DNA of 6,837 nt, taken from the NCBI GenBank assembly GCA_944390305.1, contig CALXPX010000064.1:1-6837 (forward strand), given 5' to 3'. A program made the position numbers and the translations under genes. Origin of the DNA: an uncultured Clostridia bacterium. Lineage in GTDB: Bacteria; Bacillota; Clostridia; TANB77; CAG-508. Shown here in pieces: positions 1 through 6,464 of the stretch (positions are counted from its first letter, which is position 1; each line of letters starts with the position of its first letter). Below the pieces are notes generated by a model that worked only from the letters and a program-made list of their open reading frames with translations, was not told the origin of the DNA and made no database searches.

Positions 1-127
1 TTCTACTTACCATACTCATTGTGCCAAAGATACTATCAACTAGGTTAAACCCAAATAATCCAATTAATCCCCAGTTGATTGCGCCAATTATGACTAAAAC
101 TAAAGCTATTCTGTCAATTATTTTCAT
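1..127 (-). CDS. DUF378 family small membrane protein (3' end cut by window edge)
   Basis: The first 42 residues are visible, starting MKIIDRIALVLVIIGAINWG; the rest lies beyond the left edge. A hydrophobic helix (about residues 7-25) carries the GAINWGL signature (15-21), followed by LFGFNLVDSIFG and the start of a Ser-Met-Val-Ser-Arg stretch. This is the N-terminal pattern of the DUF378 (YuzA-like) family, which are short two-helix membrane proteins of roughly 60-80 residues with no established biochemical role. The ATG at 127 is preceded by AGGAG (136-140) with 8 nt spacing, so the start is secure. It lies 100 nt downstream of galE in the same direction and has its own candidate promoter, so it need not depend on galE transcription. 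The family call rests on remembered family signatures, not on a search. Confidence 0.85.
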   Translation of the reverse strand, partial: MKIIDRIALVLVIIGAINWGLIGLFGFNLVDSIFGTMSMVSR

Positions 128-162
128 ATCTTTCACTCCTATCTTTAAGCTTTACATAACTT

Positions 163-192
163 ATTTTATGCAATATTATTTTTTTTATTCAA
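163..192 (-). promoter_or_regulatory. Candidate sigma-A promoter for the DUF378 gene
   Basis: On the minus strand a -35 box TTGAAT (187-192) and a -10 box TAAAAT (163-168) are separated by 18 nt. The predicted transcription start near 156 leaves a leader of about 29 nt that contains the AGGAG site. In DNA this AT-rich such matches also arise by chance, but the position in a 100-nt gap right before a start codon supports it. Confidence 0.4.
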
Positions 193-227
193 GATAGGAT
201 AATTACTAATTTTTACAAATTTTTTTA

Positions 228-1229
228 TTATTTTTGATTTTTTGTAAAATTCCATGAATCTTTGCACATTTGTTCTAAGTCTTTTTCTGCTTTCCAATCA
301 AGCATTTTTTCTGCTTTTGATGGATCTGCATAACATTCTGCGATATCTCCTGGTCTTCTAGCTGTTATTTCATATTTTACTTTTTGTCCTGTTGCTTTTT
401 CAAAGTTTTTAACAATTTCTAAAACTGAATAACCTTTTCCTGTACCTAAATTATATGCTTCTACACCTGTCATTTTATCTGCTCTTTTTAAAGCTTTTAA
501 ATGTCCTTTTGCTAAATCAACAACATGTATGTAATCTCTAACTCCTGTTCCATCTGGTGTTTCATAATCATTTCCAAATACGTTTAAATGATCTAATTTT
601 CCAAGTGCTACCTGATTTATATATGGCATTAAATTATTTGGTATTCCATTTGGACTTTCACCAATAAGACCACTTTCATGTGCTCCTATTGGATTAAAAT
701 ATCTAAGAAGTATGGTGCTCCAAGTATTATCTGATACATATACATCTTTTAAAATCTGTTCTATCATTAATTTTGTTTGACCATATGGATTTGTTGCAGA
801 AAGTGGAAAATCTTCTTTTATTGGAACTTCTTTTGGATCTCCATATACTGTTGCAGATGAACTAAAAATCATCTTTTTTACATTGTGTTTTCTCATAACT
901 TCTAATAATACAAGTGTTCCACCTATATTATTATCATAATATTCTATTGGTTTTTTTACAGATTCTCCTACTGCTTTTAGCCCTGCAAAGTGTATTACTG
1001 CAGTAATATCTTTATTTTCTTCAAAAACATTATTTAGCTCTTCTTTGTCTCGTAGATCTACTTCATAAAATTCAAAATCTTTTCCAGTAATTGTTTTTAT
1101 TGCTTTTAATGCTTCTGGTTTACTGTTTACAAAATTATCTACAATAATTACCTTTTCACCTTCATTTAATAGTTCTACAACTGTATGTGAGCCTATATAT
1201 CCTGCTCCTCCTGTTACTAAAATTGACAT
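228..1229 (-). CDS. galE: UDP-glucose 4-epimerase GalE
   Basis: This 333-residue cytoplasmic enzyme interconverts UDP-glucose and UDP-galactose using tightly bound NAD. It serves the Leloir pathway and supplies UDP-galactose for surface glycans. It is an extended short-chain dehydrogenase/reductase: the Rossmann motif GGAGYIGSH is at 7-15, the NAD-ribose Asp at 31, the SSSATVYG strand at 123-130, and the catalytic Ser124, Tyr149 and Lys153 share the E. coli numbering. RYFNPIGAH (176-184), GIPNNLMPYI (195-204) and DGTGVRDYIHV (226-236) are typical of GalE. Length matches the family (about 330-340). The ATG at 1229 follows GGAGG at 1236-1240. Position 299, Tyr in E. coli GalE, is Cys here (DIAECYADP), as in human GALE, which also epimerises UDP-GlcNAc/UDP-GalNAc. 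No galK or galT lies next to it, so a role in surface polysaccharide is as likely as galactose catabolism. It probably has its own promoter (1251-1279). Confidence 0.97.
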   Translation of the reverse strand: MSILVTGGAGYIGSHTVVELLNEGEKVIIVDNFVNSKPEALKAIKTITGKDFEFYEVDLRDKEELNNVFEENKDITAVIHFAGLKAVGESVKKPIEYYDNNIGGTLVLLEVMRKHNVKKMIFSSSATVYGDPKEVPIKEDFPLSATNPYGQTKLMIEQILKDVYVSDNTWSTILLRYFNPIGAHESGLIGESPNGIPNNLMPYINQVALGKLDHLNVFGNDYETPDGTGVRDYIHVVDLAKGHLKALKRADKMTGVEAYNLGTGKGYSVLEIVKNFEKATGQKVKYEITARRPGDIAECYADPSKAEKMLDWKAEKDLEQMCKDSWNFTKNQK

Positions 1230-1250
1230 TTCTTTCCTCCTTTTTTACTT

Positions 1251-1279
1251 AATATACTACATTATTTGTTTTTTAACAA
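1251..1279 (-). promoter_or_regulatory. Candidate sigma-A promoter for galE
   Basis: On the minus strand a -35 box TTGTTA (1274-1279) and a -10 box TATATT (1251-1256) are exactly 17 nt apart. The predicted start near 1244 gives a short leader of about 15 nt just covering the GGAGG site at 1236-1240. It sits just past 1298, where the transglycosylase gene would have ended without its frameshift. I see no terminator between that gene and galE, so readthrough from polA is also possible. Confidence 0.45.
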
Positions 1280-1297
1280 TATATTTATTTATTATTT

Positions 1298-1423
1298 TTA
1301 CAAATATATTCTTTGGTAAATTTGATAATCTTTTAATATTTTTCTTACATACATGTTTGTATCTTTATATGGTATATTCTCTATATCGCTGCCATCTTCT
1401 TTTATAATTCCTTGTTCTATCCA
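1298..1423 (-). pseudogene. Out-of-frame C-terminal remnant of the lytic transglycosylase
   Basis: In the frame one base off from the 1365-1844 reading frame, 41 codons run from TGG at 1421-1423 to a TAA at 1298-1300. They encode WIEQGIIKEDGS at the start and TNMYVRKILKDYQIY near the end. This is the expected C-terminus of clostridial SLT lytic transglycosylases, whose last helix has a conserved pattern of the form YVxKILxxYxxY. It joins exactly after Arg140 of the upstream frame (AYNAGMGTVSR). Removing one base from the GGTT at 1424-1427 (C/C/A side on the plus strand) would restore a 181-residue protein spanning 1298-1844. The segment has no start codon or ribosome binding site of its own, so it is a detached end rather than a separate gene. 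Confidence 0.88.
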
Positions 1424-1844
1424 ACCGACTTACAGTTCCCATGCCTGCATTATATGCTGCAAGTGCAACCATGTCATTACCAAATATTTCTTTTAAATCA
1501 GCATAATATTTAACTCCTATTTGTATATTTTTTTCAGGATCATATAATGTTTCCTCACTTTCATAATCCATCATTTCATTTGTAGCTACCTCTTTTGCAG
1601 TCTCATCCATTAATTGCATAAGTCCCATTGCACCTTTATTTGAAAGTGCTTCATCATCAAAATTACTTTCTGCTTTTATAATAGCATATATTAAAAGTGG
1701 ATCTATATTATTTTCTTTTGCATATTTTTCAACATATTCTGAATAATCTTGTCTATATGTTATTTTTAATATATTATCTATGTTTAACAATATTAAAGTT
1801 AATGAAATTATAATAATTATAAGAATTAATATTATTTTTCGCAC
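1365..1844 (-). CDS. Membrane-anchored SLT-type lytic transglycosylase, frameshifted near its C-terminus
   Basis: As read, this is a 159-residue protein. A lysine/arginine-led hydrophobic segment (about 3-21) should anchor it in the membrane with the catalytic domain outside, where SLT-family enzymes cleave peptidoglycan between MurNAc and GlcNAc to form 1,6-anhydro ends. The Slt70-like domain begins around residue 36: IIKAESNFD (55-63) holds the catalytic Glu59, GAMGLMQLM (71-79) and the IGVKYYADL region (109-117) follow, then ALAAYNAG (127-134). After Arg140 the frame is wrong: the last 19 residues (LDRTRNYKRR...) are unlike the family, while the expected end is encoded one frame away down to 1298. 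The start is GTG (1842-1844), 14 nt after the polA stop, with AAGGAGA (1851-1857) ahead of it, so it is probably co-transcribed and perhaps translationally coupled with polA. Activity of the truncated product is doubtful because the terminal helix that packs on the catalytic core is lost. Calling it a pseudogene is equally defensible. Confidence 0.85.
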   Translation of the reverse strand: MRKIILILIIIIISLTLILLNIDNILKITYRQDYSEYVEKYAKENNIDPLLIYAIIKAESNFDDEALSNKGAMGLMQLMDETAKEVATNEMMDYESEETLYDPEKNIQIGVKYYADLKEIFGNDMVALAAYNAGMGTVSRLDRTRNYKRRWQRYREYTI

Positions 1845-1850
1845 CGGTTT

Positions 1851-1857
1851 TCTCCTT
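1851..1857 (-). promoter_or_regulatory. Ribosome binding site that fixes the GTG start of the transglycosylase
   Basis: AAGGAGA ends 6 nt before the GTG at 1842-1844. It lies immediately past the polA stop codon (1859-1861), within the short polA-transglycosylase gap. No ATG with comparable spacing is available, so the GTG is the supported start. Confidence 0.7.
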
Positions 1858-1858
1858 G

Positions 1859-4534
1859 TTATTTTGCTTCATACCAAGTCTTTGCTTCAGATATTTCTAC
1901 TTTTAAAGGTACATCTAACTTTGCCGCATTTTCCATACTTTCCTTTAAAATTTCTTTTGCCTTTTCTTTTTCTTCTTCCTTTACTTCTATAATTAGTTCA
2001 TCATGTACTTGCAGAATTATTTTTGCATCTAAATTTTTTAAGTTATCATATGTATTATTCATTGCTATTTTCATAATATCTGCTGCTGTTCCTTGTATTG
2101 GTGTATTCATGGCAACTCTTGAACCAAATTGTCTAACCATATAATTATTTGATTTTAATTCTGGAACATATCTTCTTCTGCCAAATATGGTCTCTACATA
2201 ACCATTTTCTTCTGCTTTTTTTATTATCTCATCCATGAAATTTTTTATTCCACTATATTTTTTTAAATAATTATCTATATATTTTTGTGATTGTTTTCTG
2301 TCTATTTTTAGCTGTTGAGATAATCCAAATGCTGTAATACCATAAATTATTCCAAAATTAACAGCTTTTGCTCTTGATCTTTGCTCTTTGGTAACTTTGC
2401 TCATTGCTACTCCAAATACTTTTGATGCTACCTCTTTATGAATATCTTCGTCATTTTGAAAAGCCTTAATCATATTTTCATCTTTTGCTATATGAGCAAG
2501 TACTCTTAATTCTATTTGTGAATAATCTGCATCTACAAAAACATATCCTTCTTTTGCTTTAAACGCTTTTTTTATATTCTTTCCTTCACCTTCATGACTT
2601 GGTAAGTTTTGAAGGTTAGGATCTGTGCAACTTATTCTTCCTGTTGCAGTTATAGTTTGATTAAATACTGCATGTATTTTACTATCCTTCTTATTTATAT
2701 AAGGTATAAGACCTTCTACATATGTTGAACTTAATTTTATTAAGCTTCTATATTCTAAGACTTTTTCTATTATAGGGTGTTCATGTTTTAAACCTTCCAA
2801 AGTTTCTACATCTGTTGCATATCCTTTTTTATTTTTCTTAGGCTCTGTTAATTTTAATTTTTCAAATAAAACTTTTCCCAATTGTTGAGTAGAATTTACA
2901 TTGAACTCTTCTCCAGCTAAGCTATATATTTCTTTTACTAAATTATTTAGTCTTTTCTTTAAATCTTTTCCAAACTCTTCTAGTTTTTCTTTTTCTACAG
3001 TTATTCCATTATATTGCATTTCGCCTAAAACTCTTACAAGTGGCATTTCTATATTATCAAATAAATTTTTTGACCCTTCCTTATCCATTTCTTTTATTGT
3101 TATATTATATAATTCATTTAGGGCATAAACATACGCACCTATTTCATCTTTATTTGAAATTTCTTTTATTTGTTCAAACATATTTAATTGCATTTCTTCT
3201 TTTTTTGGTATTAAGTCATCTAAATCTATACTTAAATATTGTGCAGAAATTTCTTTTATGTTATGCTTAATATTTGTTGGATTTAATATATATGCTGCAA
3301 CTTCTGCATCATATTCTATTCCTTCTAAATTAATGCCATATTCTTTTAAAAGGACAAAATCTTCTTTTATATTGTACCCTATTTTTTTTATTTTTTCATT
3401 TTCAAATATTTTTTTTAGTTTAAAAATATCTTCTTTATTATTTAATTTTATATAAATTATATTTTCTCTATTTTCATATATTCCTATACCAAGAATGTCC
3501 TTTTTTATTATTCTGGTTTCATCATTTGACAAATTAGTTTCTAAATAAAATATAAACTTATCTTTTATTTGAATATTTTCTATATTATCTATATTTTCTT
3601 CTTTTACATTTATCTTTATTTTCTCTTTTTTGGCTTCAATTTCTTTATTTAAGTTAAATCTTTCTATAAATCTATTAAAATTAAGTTTCTTAAAAATTTC
3701 TGCAACTTTTTCTCTATCCCACTCTACAATCTTCGTGTCTTCTAAATTTGTATCTATAGGGACATTAATATTAATAGTTCCTAGCATTCTTGAAAGTTCT
3801 GCTAGATCTTTATTTTTTATTAATGTATCTTTTAATTTTGATGTTAAATCTACTGTTTCTTCTTCTAATGCTTTATATAAATTATCTATTGTTTTGAACT
3901 GTTTTATAAGACTAGTTCCTGTTTTTGGACCTACATTAGGAACTCCTGGTATTTCGTCAGAAGAATCTCCCATTAATGCTTTTACCTCTATTAAATCTTT
4001 AGGCTCTAATCCATATTCTTCTTCAACTTTTTCTTTTGTATATATTTCTGTTTCAGTTTTTCCCATCTTTGTTCTTGGAATTCTTACTGTTATATTATTT
4101 TCTATTAATTGAAATAAGTCTCTATCTCCAGATAAAATAAATACTTCTTTTCCATCTTTGGCAAATTTTTTAGCAAATGTTCCCAAGATGTCATCTCCTT
4201 CATAATCTGCAAGTTCCATTATTTTTATATTCATTGCCTCTAATATTTCTTTTATTATTGGCATTTGCTGTGCAAGTTCACTTGGCATGCTGTGTCTATG
4301 TTTTTTATATCCATCATACATTTTTTTTCTAGTATCTGCTGCTGTTTTAGAATCAAATGCTATTAGCATATATGTTGGTTCTACTTCTTCTATATTTTTA
4401 AACATAATAGATAAAAAACCATAAATGGCATTTGTATATTTTCCATCTTTAGTAGTTAGCATTTTATTTCCCATTATCCCATAAAATGCTCTATTCATAA
4501 TACTGTTTCCATCAATTAGTAAAACTTTTTCCAT
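1859..4534 (-). CDS. polA: DNA polymerase I
   Basis: This 891-residue enzyme fills gaps in repair and removes RNA primers from Okazaki fragments. The N-terminal 5'-3' exonuclease (about 1-295) has its acidic residues in LLIDGN (Asp8), IAFDSK (Asp61), YEGDD (112-115) and LSGDRDLFQL (Asp137, Asp139). The helix-hairpin-helix GDSSDEIPGVPNVGPKT is at 189-205. A 3'-5' exonuclease-like domain (about 320-480) looks inactive: the DxE motif reads YLE (330-332) and the last Asp is Leu472; only Glu332 and Asp392 remain. The polymerase domain is complete: motif A DADYSQIELR (668-677, Asp670), motif B RSRAKAVNFGIIYG (719-732, with Arg719, Lys723, Phe727, Tyr731), and motif C VHDE (843-846). The ATG at 4534 follows AAGGAG with 8 nt spacing. 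An in-frame ATG 12 codons upstream (4570) lacks a ribosome binding site and its extra residues do not look like PolA. Promoter candidate: 4802-4830. The transglycosylase gene follows 14 nt downstream. Confidence 0.98.
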   Translation of the reverse strand: MEKVLLIDGNSIMNRAFYGIMGNKMLTTKDGKYTNAIYGFLSIMFKNIEEVEPTYMLIAFDSKTAADTRKKMYDGYKKHRHSMPSELAQQMPIIKEILEAMNIKIMELADYEGDDILGTFAKKFAKDGKEVFILSGDRDLFQLIENNITVRIPRTKMGKTETEIYTKEKVEEEYGLEPKDLIEVKALMGDSSDEIPGVPNVGPKTGTSLIKQFKTIDNLYKALEEETVDLTSKLKDTLIKNKDLAELSRMLGTININVPIDTNLEDTKIVEWDREKVAEIFKKLNFNRFIERFNLNKEIEAKKEKIKINVKEENIDNIENIQIKDKFIFYLETNLSNDETRIIKKDILGIGIYENRENIIYIKLNNKEDIFKLKKIFENEKIKKIGYNIKEDFVLLKEYGINLEGIEYDAEVAAYILNPTNIKHNIKEISAQYLSIDLDDLIPKKEEMQLNMFEQIKEISNKDEIGAYVYALNELYNITIKEMDKEGSKNLFDNIEMPLVRVLGEMQYNGITVEKEKLEEFGKDLKKRLNNLVKEIYSLAGEEFNVNSTQQLGKVLFEKLKLTEPKKNKKGYATDVETLEGLKHEHPIIEKVLEYRSLIKLSSTYVEGLIPYINKKDSKIHAVFNQTITATGRISCTDPNLQNLPSHEGEGKNIKKAFKAKEGYVFVDADYSQIELRVLAHIAKDENMIKAFQNDEDIHKEVASKVFGVAMSKVTKEQRSRAKAVNFGIIYGITAFGLSQQLKIDRKQSQKYIDNYLKKYSGIKNFMDEIIKKAEENGYVETIFGRRRYVPELKSNNYMVRQFGSRVAMNTPIQGTAADIMKIAMNNTYDNLKNLDAKIILQVHDELIIEVKEEEKEKAKEILKESMENAAKLDVPLKVEISEAKTWYEAK

Positions 4535-4542
4535 TAAATTTT

Positions 4543-4548
4543 CTCCTT
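4543..4548 (-). promoter_or_regulatory. Ribosome binding site deciding the polA start
   Basis: AAGGAG lies 8 nt before the ATG at 4532-4534, which begins MEKVLLIDGN, the canonical PolA N-terminus. This favours 4534 over the upstream in-frame ATG at 4570, whose extension would run through this site. Confidence 0.85.
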
Positions 4549-4570
4549 TTTTATTTATTAATGTATGCAT

Positions 4571-4871
4571 CTATATTTCATATTTTTTCCTATACATTTC
4601 TATTTTGTAAGGATTATATAATGATAATAATCTTAATAACCAATCAATAATTACAAAGTGAATAATAATTTATAAAATAATTGTGCATATTATTACTATC
4701 TTAATAATTATTACTATTTTTATTATTTTATTTTTCATAAATTTAATTCATTTTATAACAATTTTTTTAATAAAAAACTATTTTTCCTTTATTTAATTAG
4801 TATAATATCAGAAAGTGTTTAATTATTCAACATTTTTATTATATAATTGTTAATTTTTTATTTTTATACTA
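4571..4871. other. AT-rich noncoding gap upstream of polA
   Basis: About 300 nt between the polA leader and the terminator hold almost only A/T runs with short, weak direct and inverted repeats, such as two copies of TCTTAATAA near 4631 and 4699. I find no convincing reading frame, tRNA, riboswitch or T-box, and no GC-containing hairpin. Its supportable content is the promoter at 4802-4830. A perfect TATAAT at 4613-4618 (minus strand) has only a poor -35 partner (TTGGTT at 19 nt), so it is a weaker alternative that would give a shorter leader. Confidence 0.6.
4802..4830 (-). promoter_or_regulatory. Probable sigma-A promoter for polA
   Basis: On the minus strand a -35 box TTGAAT (4825-4830) and a -10 box TATTAT (4802-4807) are 17 nt apart. 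The -10 is preceded by TGA, giving an extended TGn -10 element. It lies just beyond the terminator of the upstream operon, which suits a new transcription unit. The leader to the polA ATG would be about 260 nt, longer than usual and with no recognisable structured element. Confidence 0.55.
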
Positions 4872-4909
4872 TTTAAAAAGAGATATTATTTTAGTAATAA
4901 TATCTCTTT
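4872..4909 (-). terminator. Intrinsic terminator of the DUF362-glycosyltransferase operon
   Basis: A perfect 14-bp inverted repeat (4877-4890 against 4896-4909, arm AAAGAGATATTATT) closes a 5-nt loop. On the minus strand it is followed by a T run overlapping its foot (TTTTTAAAT). It begins 20 nt after the stop codon of the membrane protein gene. The stem is mostly A/T with two G-C pairs, which is normal for such an AT-rich genome. On the plus strand only a short T run follows, so it works chiefly for leftward transcription. Confidence 0.82.
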
Positions 4910-4929
4910 ATTATGAATTAATTATCTTA

Positions 4930-6450
4930 TTAATATAGGCAAATATACATGGTGTCTTTATCAAATTTTATTTGTTCTTCATTAAATTCATCCCAGTTTT
5001 TCCCTTTAAAGTATTGTTCATATATTTCTGATCTCATTTCTACCTTATTTAAATTTCTTTTTGTATAATAATTTAGGCAATGTATGTTTGAATAATTTGC
5101 TAATACTGCTTTATGTGTAAATGTATTAGCAGGTAAATTTTTATATGTATTTTCTACCTTTATATCTTTTGTGAATGCTACATTTGTTACTATGTACTTA
5201 GAATTCTTTTCATAGTCTAAGATATATTCATTAATTTTTTCACAGTAATTTTTTTCTTCTTTTAGAGTTATTTGATTCATTATAGCTAATTTATAATAGT
5301 CAATTATATTAACCAAAAAATATATTATAGCTATAGCTAATAAAATATAACTTATTTTATTAGTTTTATTATTTAATGCATTATATAATATATATATGAT
5401 TGATGATCCTATTATTCCACCTATTGACACTGAAATTCTTGCTGATATTGCCGGCACTTTTTGTAAAAATATTGGCAAAATACAAGATAATAATACTATA
5501 AATATAAAAAATAGGTATTTAAAAATAGGACTTTTTGCATCTTTACTTGAAAATATGTATAATAAAACAATTGCTATTATGATTATATAGCATATAAAAT
5601 ATTTAGGAAATAATCCAAATGTATCTATTGTGATACTCCTTACACATTGTATAATTATTAGATAAATTGTTTTACCAATATCTAATTTTGAACTGGCTAT
5701 TCTTTCTTGTTCTTGATGAGTAAAAAGTTCTATGCATTTTAATGTGCATACCATAAATATTAATAATATAAATGTTATGGAAGCTATCTTTACTAAATAT
5801 CTTATCCAATCTTTCAGCTTTTTATTTCCATCATTTAGTATAAAAAATAACATACTTAGCAATATCCACATATTTAATGTTCCTTGATAACAAAGTGAAG
5901 CAAGTAACATTAATATAAGAGTTTTTTTATATGAATTTTTTTTATTTTCAAAAAAGATTTTTGACGCATATGTTATTATAAGTATAGATAATGACATTAT
6001 GATATTCTCTACATATGCAAAACATTCTACAGTCATAGGATTTAAAATTATTAAAAGAGAGGATAAAAGCGTGATTATCTTTACTGCTTTATAATTTATA
6101 TTTTTTGTTATTACATCTTTTTTTATTTTTTTGTCAATTATATCTATTACTACTTTATATACGTTTAATATTGAAATTGAATATAAAATTAAGCTTATAT
6201 ATTGTGATATTATGAGCCAAGTTTCCATTGGAATTTTTAGATTTGATACTATTGACAATATTATGTAATGGATGAGTCTTCCATCTTTTAAAGGCGTTAT
6301 TTTATATGCATCGTACCCTTCTTCTATATTCCAATATGAATCTGTAATTTTATGTGGAATTAAAAATCCAAGACATAGAAAACTTGCTAAAATTAGTATT
6401 ATTAAAAATAGTTTTAATTCCTTCTTATTAATATTCTTTACCTTTTGCAT
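4930..6450 (-). CDS. Multi-pass membrane protein, probable GT-C/GtrII-like glycosyltransferase
   Basis: The 506-residue product begins MQKVKNINKK and has about 11-12 hydrophobic segments (roughly 12-32, 60-70, 77-104, 123-138, 147-165, 177-204, 218-240, 261-275, 285-300, 309-329, 341-358, 366-383), then a soluble C-terminal part of about 115 residues. The first outside loop holds acidic residues (ITDSYWNIEEGYDAYK, 35-50) and KDGR (55-58). This resembles the layout of GT-C transferases and of the GtrII glucosyltransferase family, which use a lipid-linked sugar donor and place acidic catalytic residues in the first loop. SAR at 336-338 in a late loop could be a donor-binding position. The acceptor is unknown. 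The ATG at 6450 is preceded by TTGGAG with 6 nt spacing. A longer reading from TTG at 6462 would start inside that site and is unlikely. It lies 14 nt after the DUF362 gene and ends at a terminator, so the two are probably co-transcribed. The family assignment is by general resemblance; a different polytopic membrane family is possible. Confidence 0.7.
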   Translation of the reverse strand: MQKVKNINKKELKLFLIILILASFLCLGFLIPHKITDSYWNIEEGYDAYKITPLKDGRLIHYIILSIVSNLKIPMETWLIISQYISLILYSISILNVYKVVIDIIDKKIKKDVITKNINYKAVKIITLLSSLLIILNPMTVECFAYVENIIMSLSILIITYASKIFFENKKNSYKKTLILMLLASLCYQGTLNMWILLSMLFFILNDGNKKLKDWIRYLVKIASITFILLIFMVCTLKCIELFTHQEQERIASSKLDIGKTIYLIIIQCVRSITIDTFGLFPKYFICYIIIIAIVLLYIFSSKDAKSPIFKYLFFIFIVLLSCILPIFLQKVPAISARISVSIGGIIGSSIIYILYNALNNKTNKISYILLAIAIIYFLVNIIDYYKLAIMNQITLKEEKNYCEKINEYILDYEKNSKYIVTNVAFTKDIKVENTYKNLPANTFTHKAVLANYSNIHCLNYYTKRNLNKVEMRSEIYEQYFKGKNWDEFNEEQIKFDKDTMYICLY

Positions 6451-6456
6451 TTGTTT

Positions 6457-6462
6457 CTCCAA
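6457..6462 (-). promoter_or_regulatory. Ribosome binding site deciding the start of the membrane protein
   Basis: TTGGAG lies 6 nt before the ATG at 6448-6450. The TTG triplet that could serve as an alternative start is the first half of this site, so it is better explained as part of the ribosome binding site. Confidence 0.7.
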
Positions 6463-6464
6463 AT

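Noticed and set aside
128..227. Terminator after galE
   Set aside because: Only a weak AATTT/AAATT pairing is present near 210-222 with no stable stem, so no terminator is called.
1421..1433. Programmed +1 frameshifting in the transglycosylase gene
   Set aside because: The rare CGG codon is suggestive, but slipping from CGG to GGT would pair poorly. There is no stop codon at the shift site or known stimulatory signal, and SLT genes are not known for recoding. A simple one-base insertion is more likely.
1780..1992. Plus-strand open frame of 70 codons across the polA-transglycosylase junction
   Set aside because: It is low-complexity Ile/Leu/Phe sequence that mirrors the opposite-strand genes; nothing supports translation.
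3630..4112. Plus-strand open frame of 160 codons within polA
   Set aside because: It lies wholly antisense to well-conserved polA, its product is a Ser/Phe/Leu-rich mirror of AT-rich coding, and it lacks a ribosome binding site and any recognisable domain.
4535..4570. Upstream ATG at 4570 as the polA start
   Set aside because: There is no ribosome binding site before it, and its 12 extra residues would be encoded across the AAGGAG that serves the ATG at 4534.
4621..4740. Possible hairpins or repeat array in the gap upstream of polA
   Set aside because: The pairings are short and A/T-only and the repeats irregular, as expected by chance in such low-complexity sequence.
6451..6462. TTG at 6462 as the start of the membrane protein
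   Set aside because: The TTG is part of the TTGGAG ribosome binding site for the ATG at 6450.
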